In this document: piece after piece, positions 22,416 to 30,780 of the stretch
How positions within the stretch are numbered: the stretch's first letter is position 1
Layout: every line of letters starts with the position of its first letter
DNA from: Acidimicrobiales bacterium
Lineage (GTDB): Bacteria > Actinomycetota > Acidimicrobiia > Acidimicrobiales > Iamiaceae
Direction: 5' to 3'
Assembly (NCBI GenBank): GCA_025463985.1
Contig: JAODBM010000052.1
Coordinates: forward strand, 1 to 60,789
Length of the DNA stretch: 60,789 bases
The notes under the pieces: generated by a model
Database searches by the model: none
What the model was told of the DNA's origin: nothing
The model's input: the letters and a program-made list of their open reading frames with translations, nothing else
Translations under genes and position numbers: made by a program

Positions 22416-23120
22416 ATGCGAGTAGAGATCTGGTCAGATGTCGTGTGTCCCTGGTGCTACATCGGCAAGCGCCGGTTCGAGGCCGCCGTGGCCGAGTTCG
22501 AGCACGGCGACGAGGTCGAGGTGGTCTGGCGGTCCTTCGAGCTCGACCCGAGCGCGCCCGCCACCCGGGACGGGTCCTACGTCGACCGGCTGGCCGGCAA
22601 GTACGGGACCGCCCCGGCGCAGGCGCAGACCATGCTCGATCGCATGACCGATGCGGCCGCCGCCGACGGGCTCGACTTCCGGTTCGACCGTGCCAAGCCC
22701 GGCAACACGTTCGACGCCCATCGGCTGCTCCACCTGGCCGGGACGCGCGGCGTCCAGGACCAGCTGAAGGAGCGCCTGATGCGGGCCACCTTCACCGAGG
22801 GCGAGCCCATCGGCGACCCGGCCGCGCTCGTCCACCTCGCGGCCGACGCCGGCCTCGATCGCGATGAGGCGCAGCGGGTGCTGGACGGCGACGCCTTCGG
22901 CGACGAGGTCCGCGCCGACGAGCGGCGGGCCACGCAGATCGGGATCAGCGGCGTGCCCTTCTTCGTGTTCGACGACCGCTTGGCCGTGTCGGGCGCGCAG
23001 CCGGCGGACGTCATGCTCGACGTGCTGCAGCAGGCCTGGGCCGAGCGCAGGCCCGTCGTCGTGACCACCGGCGACCGCGACGGCGACGGGTTGTGCGAGG
23101 GCGACTCCTGCGCAGTCTGA
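22416..23120 (+). CDS. DsbA/FrnE-family thiol-disulfide oxidoreductase
   Basis: The 234-residue protein starts MRVEIWSDVVCPWCYIGKRR, the FrnE/2-hydroxychromene-2-carboxylate isomerase type of thioredoxin fold with a CPWC active site. The cis-proline loop is GISGVPFFVFDD and the C-terminus carries two more cysteines (GLCEGDSCAV), as in FrnE proteins. It has no signal peptide, so it works in the cytoplasm as an oxidoreductase or disulfide isomerase, perhaps under oxidative stress. ATG 22416 begins at the conserved strand and fits the family length. Confidence 0.92.
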   Translation: MRVEIWSDVVCPWCYIGKRRFEAAVAEFEHGDEVEVVWRSFELDPSAPATRDGSYVDRLAGKYGTAPAQAQTMLDRMTDAAAADGLDFRFDRAKPGNTFDAHRLLHLAGTRGVQDQLKERLMRATFTEGEPIGDPAALVHLAADAGLDRDEAQRVLDGDAFGDEVRADERRATQIGISGVPFFVFDDRLAVSGAQPADVMLDVLQQAWAERRPVVVTTGDRDGDGLCEGDSCAV

Positions 23121-23160
23121 TCCGCCCGCGCCACCCGGGCCGGCAGGGTTGGTTCGTCCC

Positions 23161-24165
23161 CTACGTGAACTGCGATGGCGCGACGCCGGTCCACTGGCGA
23201 AAGGCACGGGAGAACGTCGGCGTCTCGCTGAATCCGAGCAGGTAGGTGATCTCGGTGATCGAGTGCTCCCCGGCTCGCAGGTAGTCGATGGCCAGCCGCC
23301 GGCGGGTGTCGGCGAGGACGGCGCGGAACGTGGTCTGCTCCTCGTGGAGCTGCCGTTGGAGGGTGCGGGGGCTCACGGCGAGCACCGCGGCAGCCGCGCT
23401 GATCGACGGTTCGCCGGCGGGCAGCAGGTCCGGCAGGACCTGGCGGACGCGCTCCGCCGTCGTGCTGGCATCGAGACCGGCGAGGTACGCGGCCGTGACC
23501 CGGTCGTGAAGCTCGGCCAGCGGCGCGTGCCCGCCGGCGACCCGACGCTCGGCGGTCGCGCGGTCGAAGGTGACGCAGTTGGCCGGCGCCGCGAAGGCGA
23601 TGGGGCAGCGGAACACGCGGTCGAACGGCGCACGGTCGGGGGGCTCCGGTCGTTCGAGGCTGATGCGGCTCGGCGCCACCGACCGGTCGAGCATGAACCG
23701 AGCGGAGCGAACCAGCGACGCCATGATCGCGTCGATCGCTTCGGGGGCGGGTGGCTCGGTGTCGTGGCGCCACGCGACGGTCAGGGACACCTCGGCCGCC
23801 GTCTCCGCGATCGTCACCCGCGCCGCGTCGGCGGTCACGTTGCAGAACCGGGCCACGCGTTCGAGCGCATCGCGCAGGGTGGAGCTGGCGAGCACGGCAT
23901 GTCCGAGCGTGTGGAACGTGCCCGGACGCACGTGGAGGGACACGACGAGCCCCAGCGCCGGATCGCCGGTGGCCTCGACCGCGGTCGTCCACAACTGGGT
24001 CGACGCGGCCAGCGGGATGCGGCGATCAGGATCGTCGAGGTCGGCCGGCATGAGGCCCGCTCGCTCGGCCAGAGCGGCGGCGTCGATGCCCAGCGCGCCG
24101 AGCGTCCGGAGCAGCGCGCTCGTCCAGGAGGTGAGCACCGTCGAGGATCGTGATCCGCCCGCCAT
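23161..24165 (-). CDS. AraC-family transcriptional regulator (Arabinose_bd/OruR-like)
   Basis: The 334-residue protein has an N-terminal ligand domain of the OruR/AlkR type (LLRTLGALGIDAAALAERAG; HTLGHAVLASSTLRDALERV) and a C-terminal double helix-turn-helix (AAVLAVSPRTLQRQLHEEQT; EITYLLGFSETPTFSRAFRQ then WTG). The ATG at 24165 gives the family's usual length; longer frames run into the divergent region. It faces away from a membrane desaturase/hydroxylase gene with a dyad between them, so it is likely that gene's regulator, responding to a lipid-like molecule. This is inferred from context only. Confidence 0.9.
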   Translation of the reverse strand: MAGGSRSSTVLTSWTSALLRTLGALGIDAAALAERAGLMPADLDDPDRRIPLAASTQLWTTAVEATGDPALGLVVSLHVRPGTFHTLGHAVLASSTLRDALERVARFCNVTADAARVTIAETAAEVSLTVAWRHDTEPPAPEAIDAIMASLVRSARFMLDRSVAPSRISLERPEPPDRAPFDRVFRCPIAFAAPANCVTFDRATAERRVAGGHAPLAELHDRVTAAYLAGLDASTTAERVRQVLPDLLPAGEPSISAAAAVLAVSPRTLQRQLHEEQTTFRAVLADTRRRLAIDYLRAGEHSITEITYLLGFSETPTFSRAFRQWTGVAPSQFT

Positions 24166-24222
24166 CGCACGGATGGTAAGGGGACTTCCCGAGGCGGTGC
24201 GGGCTCGATGGTGGCGGACTTT

Positions 24223-24236
24223 GCCAAGTGGTTGGC
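24223..24236. promoter_or_regulatory. dyad GCCAA-N4-TTGGC in the AraC/desaturase divergent region
   Basis: Perfect 5-bp arms flank GTGG, midway between the two divergent starts (24165 and 24314). It is a plausible operator for either promoter; AraC proteins more often bind direct repeats, so the assignment is weak. Confidence 0.35.
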
Positions 24237-24313
24237 GCATCGCGACGGGGCCGACCGGGCGAGGTTTCGTCATCGTGGAACCTGTCCGACCAGAAGAAAT
24301 GGAGCGAACGCCG

Positions 24314-25393
24314 ATGAGCGTTGCCCTCGAACCCAGGATCGCCCTGCCGGGCGATGTCGAGCCGAAGGTGGAGGACGGCACCAACGCCGTGGATGCCGAG
24401 CGATCGCGACGCATCCGCGGTGCGGTGCGGACCCGCAGCCAGGAGATCCGCGACCAGCATCCGATCCTGCGCCACCAAGACGCGATCGGCGCGGGTCTTC
24501 TCGGCGTGTCGGTGCTCGGTGTCGTGGCGGTGGGTCTGGCGCATGTGGCCGGTGTCGTCCCGTGGTGGGCGTCGGTGCCGGTCGCGGCCTTCTTCATGGC
24601 GATCGCCCACGAGATCGAGCACGACCAGATCCACCGGCTGTACTTCGCGCGCAATGCCAAGGCGCAGAACGCCATGTTCGCCGTCTGCTGGGCGTTGCGG
24701 CCCTACACGATCAGCCCGTGGTCTCGTCGCCCATTGCACCTGCTGCACCACAAGGTGTCGGGCACCAAGCGCGACATCGAGGAGCGAGCGATCACCAACG
24801 GTGAGCCGTGGGGCCCGAAGCGTGCACTGATGATGATCGATCCGCTCGCGGCATCGCTCCTTCGGATGCCCAAGGACCGTGCGACGCGCGCTCCATATCT
24901 GAAGATGGTGGCCAAGGCCTACTTCCCGATGGCCTATGTGGCCCTGGCCATCTGGTACTCGTTCCTGGCCCTCAATGCCGCGAACCTGGTCGCTCGAACG
25001 TTGGGTGCCGGCCCGATCCTGACGGCCGGGCTCGGAGCCACCGCGCTGCACGTCATCAACGTGCTGGCGATCGTGTGGATCGCTCCCAACGTGCTGCGGG
25101 TGGCGTGCCTGCACTTCGTCTCGTCGAACATGCACTACTACGGCGACGTCGAAGAAGGGAACATCGTCCAGCAGACCCAGGTGCTGAACCGCTGGTATCT
25201 GGCCCCGCTGCAGGTCTTCTGCGCCAACTTCGGCAGCACCCACAGCATCCACCACTTCGTGCCGTCCGACCCGTTCTACGTTCGGCAGATGACGGCTCGG
25301 GTCGTCCACCCGATCATGCGGGCCAATGGCGTGCGGTTCAACGATCTCGGCACGCTCCGCCGCTCCAACCGGTACGCGCTCGACGCCGGCTGA
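24314..25393 (+). CDS. membrane fatty-acid desaturase/hydroxylase (diiron, histidine-box)
   Basis: The 359-residue integral membrane protein shows the three histidine clusters that bind the di-iron centre: HEIEHDQIH (about residue 99), HLLHHKVSG (about 140) and HSIHH (near 312). Membrane helices lie at about 58-95 and 200-260. Such enzymes use O2 to desaturate or hydroxylate fatty acyl chains or alkanes; the boxes do not settle which. The ATG at 24314 lies 148 nt from the divergent AraC regulator. A hairpin (25412-25433) follows the stop. The electron donor, usually a ferredoxin or rubredoxin, is not nearby. Confidence 0.85.
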   Translation: MSVALEPRIALPGDVEPKVEDGTNAVDAERSRRIRGAVRTRSQEIRDQHPILRHQDAIGAGLLGVSVLGVVAVGLAHVAGVVPWWASVPVAAFFMAIAHEIEHDQIHRLYFARNAKAQNAMFAVCWALRPYTISPWSRRPLHLLHHKVSGTKRDIEERAITNGEPWGPKRALMMIDPLAASLLRMPKDRATRAPYLKMVAKAYFPMAYVALAIWYSFLALNAANLVARTLGAGPILTAGLGATALHVINVLAIVWIAPNVLRVACLHFVSSNMHYYGDVEEGNIVQQTQVLNRWYLAPLQVFCANFGSTHSIHHFVPSDPFYVRQMTARVVHPIMRANGVRFNDLGTLRRSNRYALDAG

Positions 25394-25411
25394 GGAGGGA
25401 GCTCGGTCGGT

Positions 25412-25433
25412 CGCCGGCCCCGGTCAGCCGGCG
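25412..25433. terminator. possible bidirectional terminator hairpin
   Basis: CGCCGGC and GCCGGCG form a perfect 7-bp GC stem with an 8-nt loop between the convergent desaturase and aldo-keto reductase genes. It overlaps the reductase's stop codon. No U-run follows. Confidence 0.45.
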
Positions 25434-26362
25434 GGCGCGATGGCGTCGATCTGGGCCCGCTCGTCGTCGGTGAGCTGCCAGCCGACGGCCTGGGCGTTGG
25501 CCCGGACCTGCTCGGGGGTGGTGGCTCCGGCGATCACGGAGGCGAGGTGGGGGAGGCCGGCCAGCCATGACATCGCCAGCTCGAGCAACGTGTGGCCGCG
25601 CTCACGGGCGAAGGCGACGAGCGCCTCGACGACGTCGAACGTGGCGTCCGACAGGGCGCGGTCGCGACGTGCGCCGGCGAAGCCGGACAACCGCGTGCCG
25701 GCCGCCGGTTCTTCGCCACGCTGGTACTTGCCGGTGAGCAGGCCGCTGGCCAAGGGGAAGTACGGGAGGATCGCCAGGTCGTGCCGCTCGCTGGCCGCGA
25801 GGAGGTCGGCCTCGCCGTGGCGGTGCAGCAGGCTCAACTCGTTCTGCACGCTGACGAAGCGGGAGGTGCCGAGGGCGTCGGCGGCCCGGGCCGCATCGTC
25901 GAGGCGAGCGCCGTCGAAGTTCGAGCAGCCGATCTCGAGCACCTTCCCGACCTGTACGAGCCGGTCCAGCGCTTCGAGCGTCTCGTCGATGGGCACGGCG
26001 TCGTCGGGCAGGTGCAGCTGGTACAGGTCGATGCGGTCGGTGCCGAGGCGCCGCAGGCTGCCTTCGGCGGCGGCCTCGATGGCGGCGGCGCTCGCTCCGG
26101 CCGGCAGCGTCGTGCCGTCGCCCATGCCGAACTTGGTGGCGACGATCACCGCGTCGCGCTGCGAGCCGAGCGCCTTGCCCAGCATCTCCTCGCTGCGACC
26201 CCCGCCGCCGTAGATGTCGGCGGTGTCGAACAGGGTGATGCCCTGGTCGAGTGCGGCGCCGACGACCCCGTCGGTCCTGGCCTGGTCGAGCCGGCCCCCG
26301 AAGTTGTTGCAGCCGAGCCCCGACGACGAGACGGTCAGGCCGCCGATCACACGCATCTCCAT
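25424..26362 (-). CDS. aldo/keto reductase
   Basis: This 312-residue NADPH-dependent oxidoreductase has the TIM-barrel signatures GITLFDTADIYGGGGRSEEM (the catalytic Asp/Tyr pair), IVATKFG (Lys), LYQLHLPD (His) and IGCSNFD. Near the C-terminus AGATTPEQV contributes to cofactor binding. It would reduce carbonyl substrates; none is indicated by context. The ATG at 26362 is used, with a second ATG two codons in. The gene is 44 nt downstream of the ABC permease on the same strand and may be co-transcribed with it. Confidence 0.93.
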   Translation of the reverse strand: MEMRVIGGLTVSSSGLGCNNFGGRLDQARTDGVVGAALDQGITLFDTADIYGGGGRSEEMLGKALGSQRDAVIVATKFGMGDGTTLPAGASAAAIEAAAEGSLRRLGTDRIDLYQLHLPDDAVPIDETLEALDRLVQVGKVLEIGCSNFDGARLDDAARAADALGTSRFVSVQNELSLLHRHGEADLLAASERHDLAILPYFPLASGLLTGKYQRGEEPAAGTRLSGFAGARRDRALSDATFDVVEALVAFARERGHTLLELAMSWLAGLPHLASVIAGATTPEQVRANAQAVGWQLTDDERAQIDAIAPAG

Positions 26363-26406
26363 CAGGCGACCTTAGGTCTGCAGGCGGCGTGGCCCGTCAG
26401 CCGGGG

Positions 26407-27276
26407 TCACTTGCTGCGGGAGAACCGCAGCGTGGTGAGGGCGCTGAAGACCAGCGTGATCCCGGCCGACCAGACCAGGCTGAGCACGACCCAATAGGCG
26501 GTCGTATGGCCGATGCCCACGACGTGCGTGCCACCCTGCATGAGGCTGCGCACCGCGTTGATGATCACGCTGATCGGTTGGTTGGCGGCGAAGGGCTGCA
26601 TCCAGCCCGGCATGCTCTTGATGGGCACGTTTGCGCTCGAGATGAACGAGAACGGGACCACCAGCATGGACATGCCTTGCGCGGCCTGCGCGTTGCCCGA
26701 GATGAGGCCGATGGTGATGAAGACCCAGGTGAACGCGTAGCCCGCGATCAGCATGAGGACGAAGCCGAGCAGCACCGAGCTGATGCGGCCGTGGGTGCGG
26801 AAGCCCAGCAAGAACCCGAGGGCGCCGGTCACGAGCATCCCCCAGGCGACGAGCGTGATGTCGGCCAGCGAGCGGCCGACCATGACCGCGACCCGCGGTA
26901 TGGGGAGCGAGCGAAGCCGGTCGTAGACCCCAGAAGATGAGTCCTCCGCGACGCCGGCGGCCGCGCCCATGCCGCTCCACAGGATGACGGTGACCAGGAA
27001 GCCGGGGACGAGGAAGTCGACGTAGCTCAACGCGCCGCCGGAGCGGATGGCGCCGCCGAACACGTAGCGAAACATGAACAGGAACAGCGCGCCCTGGATG
27101 GTGCCCATCATGAGCAGCTGCGGCGTGCGGAAGAACTGCAGGATCGAGCGGCGCGCTGTGGTGAGCGACGTGGTGACGAAGCCGGCGCCGGGCACCGAAT
27201 GGTCGATCGGGGCGGAGCGCTCGGGCGCGGCATCGCTGGTGCTGCCGGTGGCTTGGATGGGATCGGTGGTCGTCAT
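26407..27276 (-). CDS. ABC-2 type transporter permease (DrrB-like)
   Basis: The 289-residue protein has about six hydrophobic segments from residue 40 onward and the ABC-2 signature region SLPIPRVAVMVGRSLADITL, as in daunorubicin-resistance DrrB proteins. FRTPQLLMMGTIQGALFLFM near the N-terminus is also typical. It forms the membrane channel for the ATPase encoded just upstream. I chose ATG 27276, 13 nt after the ATPase stop; an ATG at 27300 overlapping that stop is an alternative. The substrate is unknown, probably a drug or lipid exported from the cell. Confidence 0.9.
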   Translation of the reverse strand: MTTTDPIQATGSTSDAAPERSAPIDHSVPGAGFVTTSLTTARRSILQFFRTPQLLMMGTIQGALFLFMFRYVFGGAIRSGGALSYVDFLVPGFLVTVILWSGMGAAAGVAEDSSSGVYDRLRSLPIPRVAVMVGRSLADITLVAWGMLVTGALGFLLGFRTHGRISSVLLGFVLMLIAGYAFTWVFITIGLISGNAQAAQGMSMLVVPFSFISSANVPIKSMPGWMQPFAANQPISVIINAVRSLMQGGTHVVGIGHTTAYWVVLSLVWSAGITLVFSALTTLRFSRSK

Positions 27277-27289
27277 CTCGCGTCCGTTC

Positions 27290-28267
27290 TCAGGCTGCAT
27301 CGGCCGATGGGGCCGGGTCGGGGGTGGCGTCGATCGGTTGGCCGGTCAGGGCCAGGAAGACTTCGTCGAGGGTGGGCCGGCGCAAGCCGACGTCGTCGAC
27401 GGCGATGTGGCGGTCGTCGAGCAGGCGCACGACGGTGGAGAGCTGCTCGGCGCCCCCCTCGATGGGTGCGGACACGCGCTGCGTGTCGAGGTCGATGCGC
27501 GGCGGTTCGGCCGCCACCTGCGTGAGGACCTCGGCCGTGGCATCGAGGTCGGCAGACGCTCGGGGCCGCACCTCGATGACGTCCTGCCCACCGTGGGACT
27601 TGAGCTCATCGGGCGTGCCGGCGGCGATGACCTTGCCGTGGTCGACGATGACGATGTCACGGGCGAGCTGATCGGCCTCTTCGAGGTATTGCGTGGTGAG
27701 CAGCACGTCGGTGCCGTCGGAGACCAGCGAGCGGATGGCGTCCCACAGTTCGAGCCGGCTGCGGGGATCGAGGCCGGTGGTGGGCTCGTCGAGCAGCAGC
27801 AGCCGGGGCCGCCCTACCAGGCTCGCGCCGAGGTCGAGGCGCCGACGCATGCCGCCCGAGTACGTGCGGACCAGGCGATCACCGGCCTCGGCCAAGCCGA
27901 GCCGCTCGAGCACCTCGTCGGCCGCGCGACGCGAGCTGCGCTTGTCGAGCCCGAAGAGCCGGGCCACCATCTGCAGGTTCTCGCGGCCCGTCATCGCCGG
28001 CTCGACCGAGGCGGACTGGCCCGCCAACCCGATCACTCGGCGGACCTGCTCGGGGTGCGTCGCGGCGTCGATGCCGGCCACGTGCAGCGACCCGGCGGTC
28101 GGCTTCAGGAGGGTGGCGACCGCGCTGATGAACGTGGTCTTGCCGGCGCCATTTGGGCCGAGCAGCGCGGTGACCCGCCCCGACTCAGCCGTGAGATCAA
28201 GGCCGTCGAGCGCGTGGACCTCGCCGTAGTGCTTGGTGAGGCCTTTGGCCTCGATGATGGGCGACAC
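27290..28267 (-). CDS. ABC transporter ATP-binding protein (DrrA-like)
   Basis: The 325-residue ATPase carries Walker A GPNGAGKTTF, the Q-loop LAGQSASVE, signature YSGGMRRRLDL, Walker B LLLLDEPTTGLD and the H-loop-region LLTTQYLEEADQLA. The C-terminal 100 residues (IEVRPRASADLD to FLALTGQ) form the DrrA-type extension. The GTG start at 28267 follows CCAGGAG. It pairs with the downstream permease as an exporter of the daunorubicin-resistance type. No biosynthetic cluster is next to it, so self-resistance to a local product is not supported. Confidence 0.94.
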   Translation of the reverse strand: MSPIIEAKGLTKHYGEVHALDGLDLTAESGRVTALLGPNGAGKTTFISAVATLLKPTAGSLHVAGIDAATHPEQVRRVIGLAGQSASVEPAMTGRENLQMVARLFGLDKRSSRRAADEVLERLGLAEAGDRLVRTYSGGMRRRLDLGASLVGRPRLLLLDEPTTGLDPRSRLELWDAIRSLVSDGTDVLLTTQYLEEADQLARDIVIVDHGKVIAAGTPDELKSHGGQDVIEVRPRASADLDATAEVLTQVAAEPPRIDLDTQRVSAPIEGGAEQLSTVVRLLDDRHIAVDDVGLRRPTLDEVFLALTGQPIDATPDPAPSADAA

Positions 28268-28453
28268 GTGCAGGCTCCTGGAGGGGTCGGGGGAGAGGTC
28301 GACGGGTGCTGAGGATGAGACGAGGCAGCGCGAAAGAACTCATCGAGAGCTTACGGACCCCCGGTGACAGCGAAGCCCGCCAATGCGCTCCTGCGAGGCG
28401 CGTCGTTTCAAGCCCGTTGCTATTCTCGCCCCGGCGGCAAGGGGGACGGGCAG

Positions 28454-28900
28454 ATGTCGGAGACGATGCATGCGACGCACGAGCGACGCTCGGATCTGCT
28501 CGAACGGCTCGCCAAGGCGAGGTCCGGACGACTCCCGGGTTGGACGCTCGAGGTGGTCGATCGGATCCTCGCCATCGACGAGCGTCTCGACCATGTCGAG
28601 CCTCGTGGCCGTGCGAACGTCTTGGCGCTCCTGGAGGCCACCGCCGACCTGGTCATCGAACCCATCCCGTGGCATGTCATCCGCGCTCGCTTGTCGGATT
28701 GGTGGAACGGGACGCGGGTCGAACGCGCGTGGATCTACCTGCACCAGGCCGAGCTCCAGGTGGTCGAGCACGCCACGTCGCGGGGGCTCGTGCTTGCGCG
28801 TGACGAGGCCGCGATGCGCGCCGCCGAGCTCGACCCGGACAATCCGGCAAGGGTCCGCCTCGAGCACATGATCGGCCCGGGTCACCGACCCGAGAAGTGA
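28454..28900 (+). CDS. hypothetical soluble protein, partner of downstream membrane protein
   Basis: The 148-residue protein has no signal peptide or membrane segment. It is helical and rich in charged residues, with a core RLSDWWNGTRVERAWIYLHQ and then AELQVVEHA. From memory this WWxG...AW..LH.AE block also occurs N-terminal to a four-helix membrane domain in single-chain actinobacterial proteins. Here the membrane part is the next gene, 38 nt downstream in a different frame with its own ribosome site. ATG 28454 is preceded by GGGGGACGGG; an upstream start at 28364 looks less likely. The function is unknown. Confidence 0.65.
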   Translation: MSETMHATHERRSDLLERLAKARSGRLPGWTLEVVDRILAIDERLDHVEPRGRANVLALLEATADLVIEPIPWHVIRARLSDWWNGTRVERAWIYLHQAELQVVEHATSRGLVLARDEAAMRAAELDPDNPARVRLEHMIGPGHRPEK

Positions 28901-28938
28901 GCGTCATCGTGCGTCCGGCCGCGCCGAAGGAGTAGCGA

Positions 28939-29514
28939 ATGCCAGCAGCCCTCAGTCCGACGCCGCCAGGTCTCCCGCTGGCCGATGAGCGGACCGTGAT
29001 CGAGGCCGTCCTGCGCGCGGCGGTCACGCAGAGCGACGCGTTCCACCACGAGGCCCGAGCCTTCCGCAATCGACTCGTGATCATGACGCTGATCGCGCTG
29101 GGAAGCTCGGCGTGCATGGTGGTCCTGCAGTGGCGCTTGGACGGCGCGGAGATCGTGCGGCCGCCTGGTACGGGCGCCGAACACCTCGCCCGCTGGGCGA
29201 CGCTCCTGCTGGTCATGGTGTTCGGTGCCATCGGCGCGCTCATCTCGGCCATCCCTTCGGCGTCGAAGATCCCGCGCGTCCGCAGCCCGTTCAACTTTCC
29301 GCTCCAACAAGCGCTGCTGAAGATCGTCCTCGGCAGCCTCACGGCGATCGTTGGCGTCGTGGTGACGGGCAGCTCGGGCGTGACCAACGGCTACGGCTCC
29401 CTGCAATCGCTCATCGGCGTCGCCGTGGTGTTCGGCGCCAGCCAGCAGGCCGTTACCCAGTTCCTCGACAAGCGGGCCACCGCGATCATCGACGCCGCTC
29501 CCGGTCCCAGTTAG
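28939..29514 (+). CDS. hypothetical four-helix membrane protein
   Basis: The 191-residue product has hydrophobic helices at about 37-57, 84-106, 124-146 and 155-175. The last carries AVVFGASQQAVTQFLDKRA, which matches a C-terminal pattern (FGxxQQ.xTx.xDxRA) I recall from a family of uncharacterised actinobacterial membrane proteins. AAGGAG lies 7 nt before the ATG at 28939. It follows the 148-residue soluble protein and the two probably form one complex. No transport or enzymatic motif is seen. Confidence 0.65.
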   Translation: MPAALSPTPPGLPLADERTVIEAVLRAAVTQSDAFHHEARAFRNRLVIMTLIALGSSACMVVLQWRLDGAEIVRPPGTGAEHLARWATLLLVMVFGAIGALISAIPSASKIPRVRSPFNFPLQQALLKIVLGSLTAIVGVVVTGSSGVTNGYGSLQSLIGVAVVFGASQQAVTQFLDKRATAIIDAAPGPS

Positions 29515-29637
29515 CCGGACGTCGGCCGGATCACGGTCGGACGAAAGCGCGCCATCATCTGGCCCGAGCATTTGGCCACCCGGCCGCCCTTGGAAGCACG
29601 GCGACATACTGGGTCGGTGAGCGGGGGAGCGGGCTTC

Positions 29638-30096
29638 GTGCAGATCCACTTCGACCTGCACCCACCCGAGCATGGGTGGCCGCCGGTCGCCGTCGAGAGC
29701 GTCTGGGCCGAGGCGCTCGGCGACGGGGCCTACCGGGTCGACGGGCCGCCGTGGTTCGTCCTGGACCTCGCGGTGGGCGACGTCGTGACCGCCGTGCCTG
29801 ATGCTGCGGGGCGGTTGCGGCCGACCGGTGACGTCCGCCGCTCTGGCCGGCTGACCGTCCGCGTCGTCCCGGCCTACGAGGGGTCGCTGCGCGGCGATCC
29901 GGTGGCGGTGCTCGACGTCTTCCGCCCCTATGGCGTGGCCGGCAAGGTGCAGGCCACGTACCGCGTCGTGGCCCTCGACATCGGGCCCGACGCCGATCTT
30001 CACGCCCTCAAATCACTCCTTGACGCGGGGGAGGCGGAGGACGATTGGTTCTACGAAGAGGGGAGCGTCAACGAGGCCTGGTGCGCCCTCCCATAG
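29638..30096 (+). CDS. DUF4265-type protein
   Basis: The roughly 152-residue protein has the DUF4265 layout: HGWPPVAVESVWAEALGDGA, VDGPPWFVLDLAVGDVVTAV and the RRSGRLTVRVV segment. The family is found in actinobacteria and others with no known activity. GTG 29638 follows GGGGGAG with 8-nt spacing; GTG 29617 is an alternative. It converges on the macro-domain gene 31 nt away. Confidence 0.7.
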   Translation: MQIHFDLHPPEHGWPPVAVESVWAEALGDGAYRVDGPPWFVLDLAVGDVVTAVPDAAGRLRPTGDVRRSGRLTVRVVPAYEGSLRGDPVAVLDVFRPYGVAGKVQATYRVVALDIGPDADLHALKSLLDAGEAEDDWFYEEGSVNEAWCALP

Positions 30097-30127
30097 CCGG
30101 CGAAACCCGATCGAGCGGGACGGCGGG

Positions 30128-30643
30128 TCAGCCGGCGAGCAGGGCGACGTAGCGGTCGCGGTCCTCGGGTGAGAACGCGCAGAGCACGATGCGCTCGACC
30201 GCCGTCCTGGCCTCGCTGACGGTGCGCACGGCGATCTCGGCGGCGGCGTCCTTGGGGTAGCCGTAGATCCCCGTCGAGATGGCCGGGAAGGCGATCGAGC
30301 GGGCGCCCAACCGGTCGGCCTCCTCCAGGCTGCGGCGGTAGCACGAGGCCAGCAGCTCGGGCTCGCCGGAGTCGCCGCCCCGCCAGACCGGTCCGACGGT
30401 GTGGATGACCCAGCGCGCCGGCAGGCGGTGGCCGCCGGTCGACTTCGCGTCGCCGGTCCGGCAGCCGGCGAGCAAGCGGCACTCGTCGAGCAGCCCTGGC
30501 CCCGCGGCACGGTGGATCGCGCCGTCGACGCCACCGCCACCGAGGAGCGACGAGTTGGCCGCGTTGACGATCGCGTCGACCTCGAGCGTGGTGATGTCGG
30601 CGACGACGGCCTCGATGGACGCCGTGGGCTCTGGTGCGGGCAC
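30128..30643 (-). CDS. macro domain protein (O-acetyl-ADP-ribose deacetylase-like)
   Basis: The 171-residue protein is a single macro domain. The ADP-ribose binding loops are [20 protein letters not shown] with AIHRAAGP, and [12 protein letters not shown]. Macro domains of this YmdB type hydrolyse O-acetyl-ADP-ribose or remove ADP-ribose from proteins. The catalytic-loop residues ([14 protein letters not shown]) are all present, so it is likely active. It is divergent from the MFS exporter, 137 nt away. Confidence 0.93.
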   Translation of the reverse strand: MPAPEPTASIEAVVADITTLEVDAIVNAANSSLLGGGGVDGAIHRAAGPGLLDECRLLAGCRTGDAKSTGGHRLPARWVIHTVGPVWRGGDSGEPELLASCYRRSLEEADRLGARSIAFPAISTGIYGYPKDAAAEIAVRTVSEARTAVERIVLCAFSPEDRDRYVALLAG

Positions 30644-30780
30644 GGAGGCTCCCTGCTCGGCTCGGGTGGTGCGCGGTGGCGAGCACCGATCCTGCCCGCG
30701 GCACCGGGCGTCGGCGAAGGCGGAGGCGGCGGGCGGCCCAAGGGCGTGGCACCACGCCGTCCCGCCTACCGTCGCGCGCG

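Noticed and set aside
27290-28267. DrrAB-like exporter as evidence of an antibiotic cluster
   Set aside because: No polyketide, peptide or other biosynthetic genes are adjacent; such exporters are common in actinobacterial genomes.
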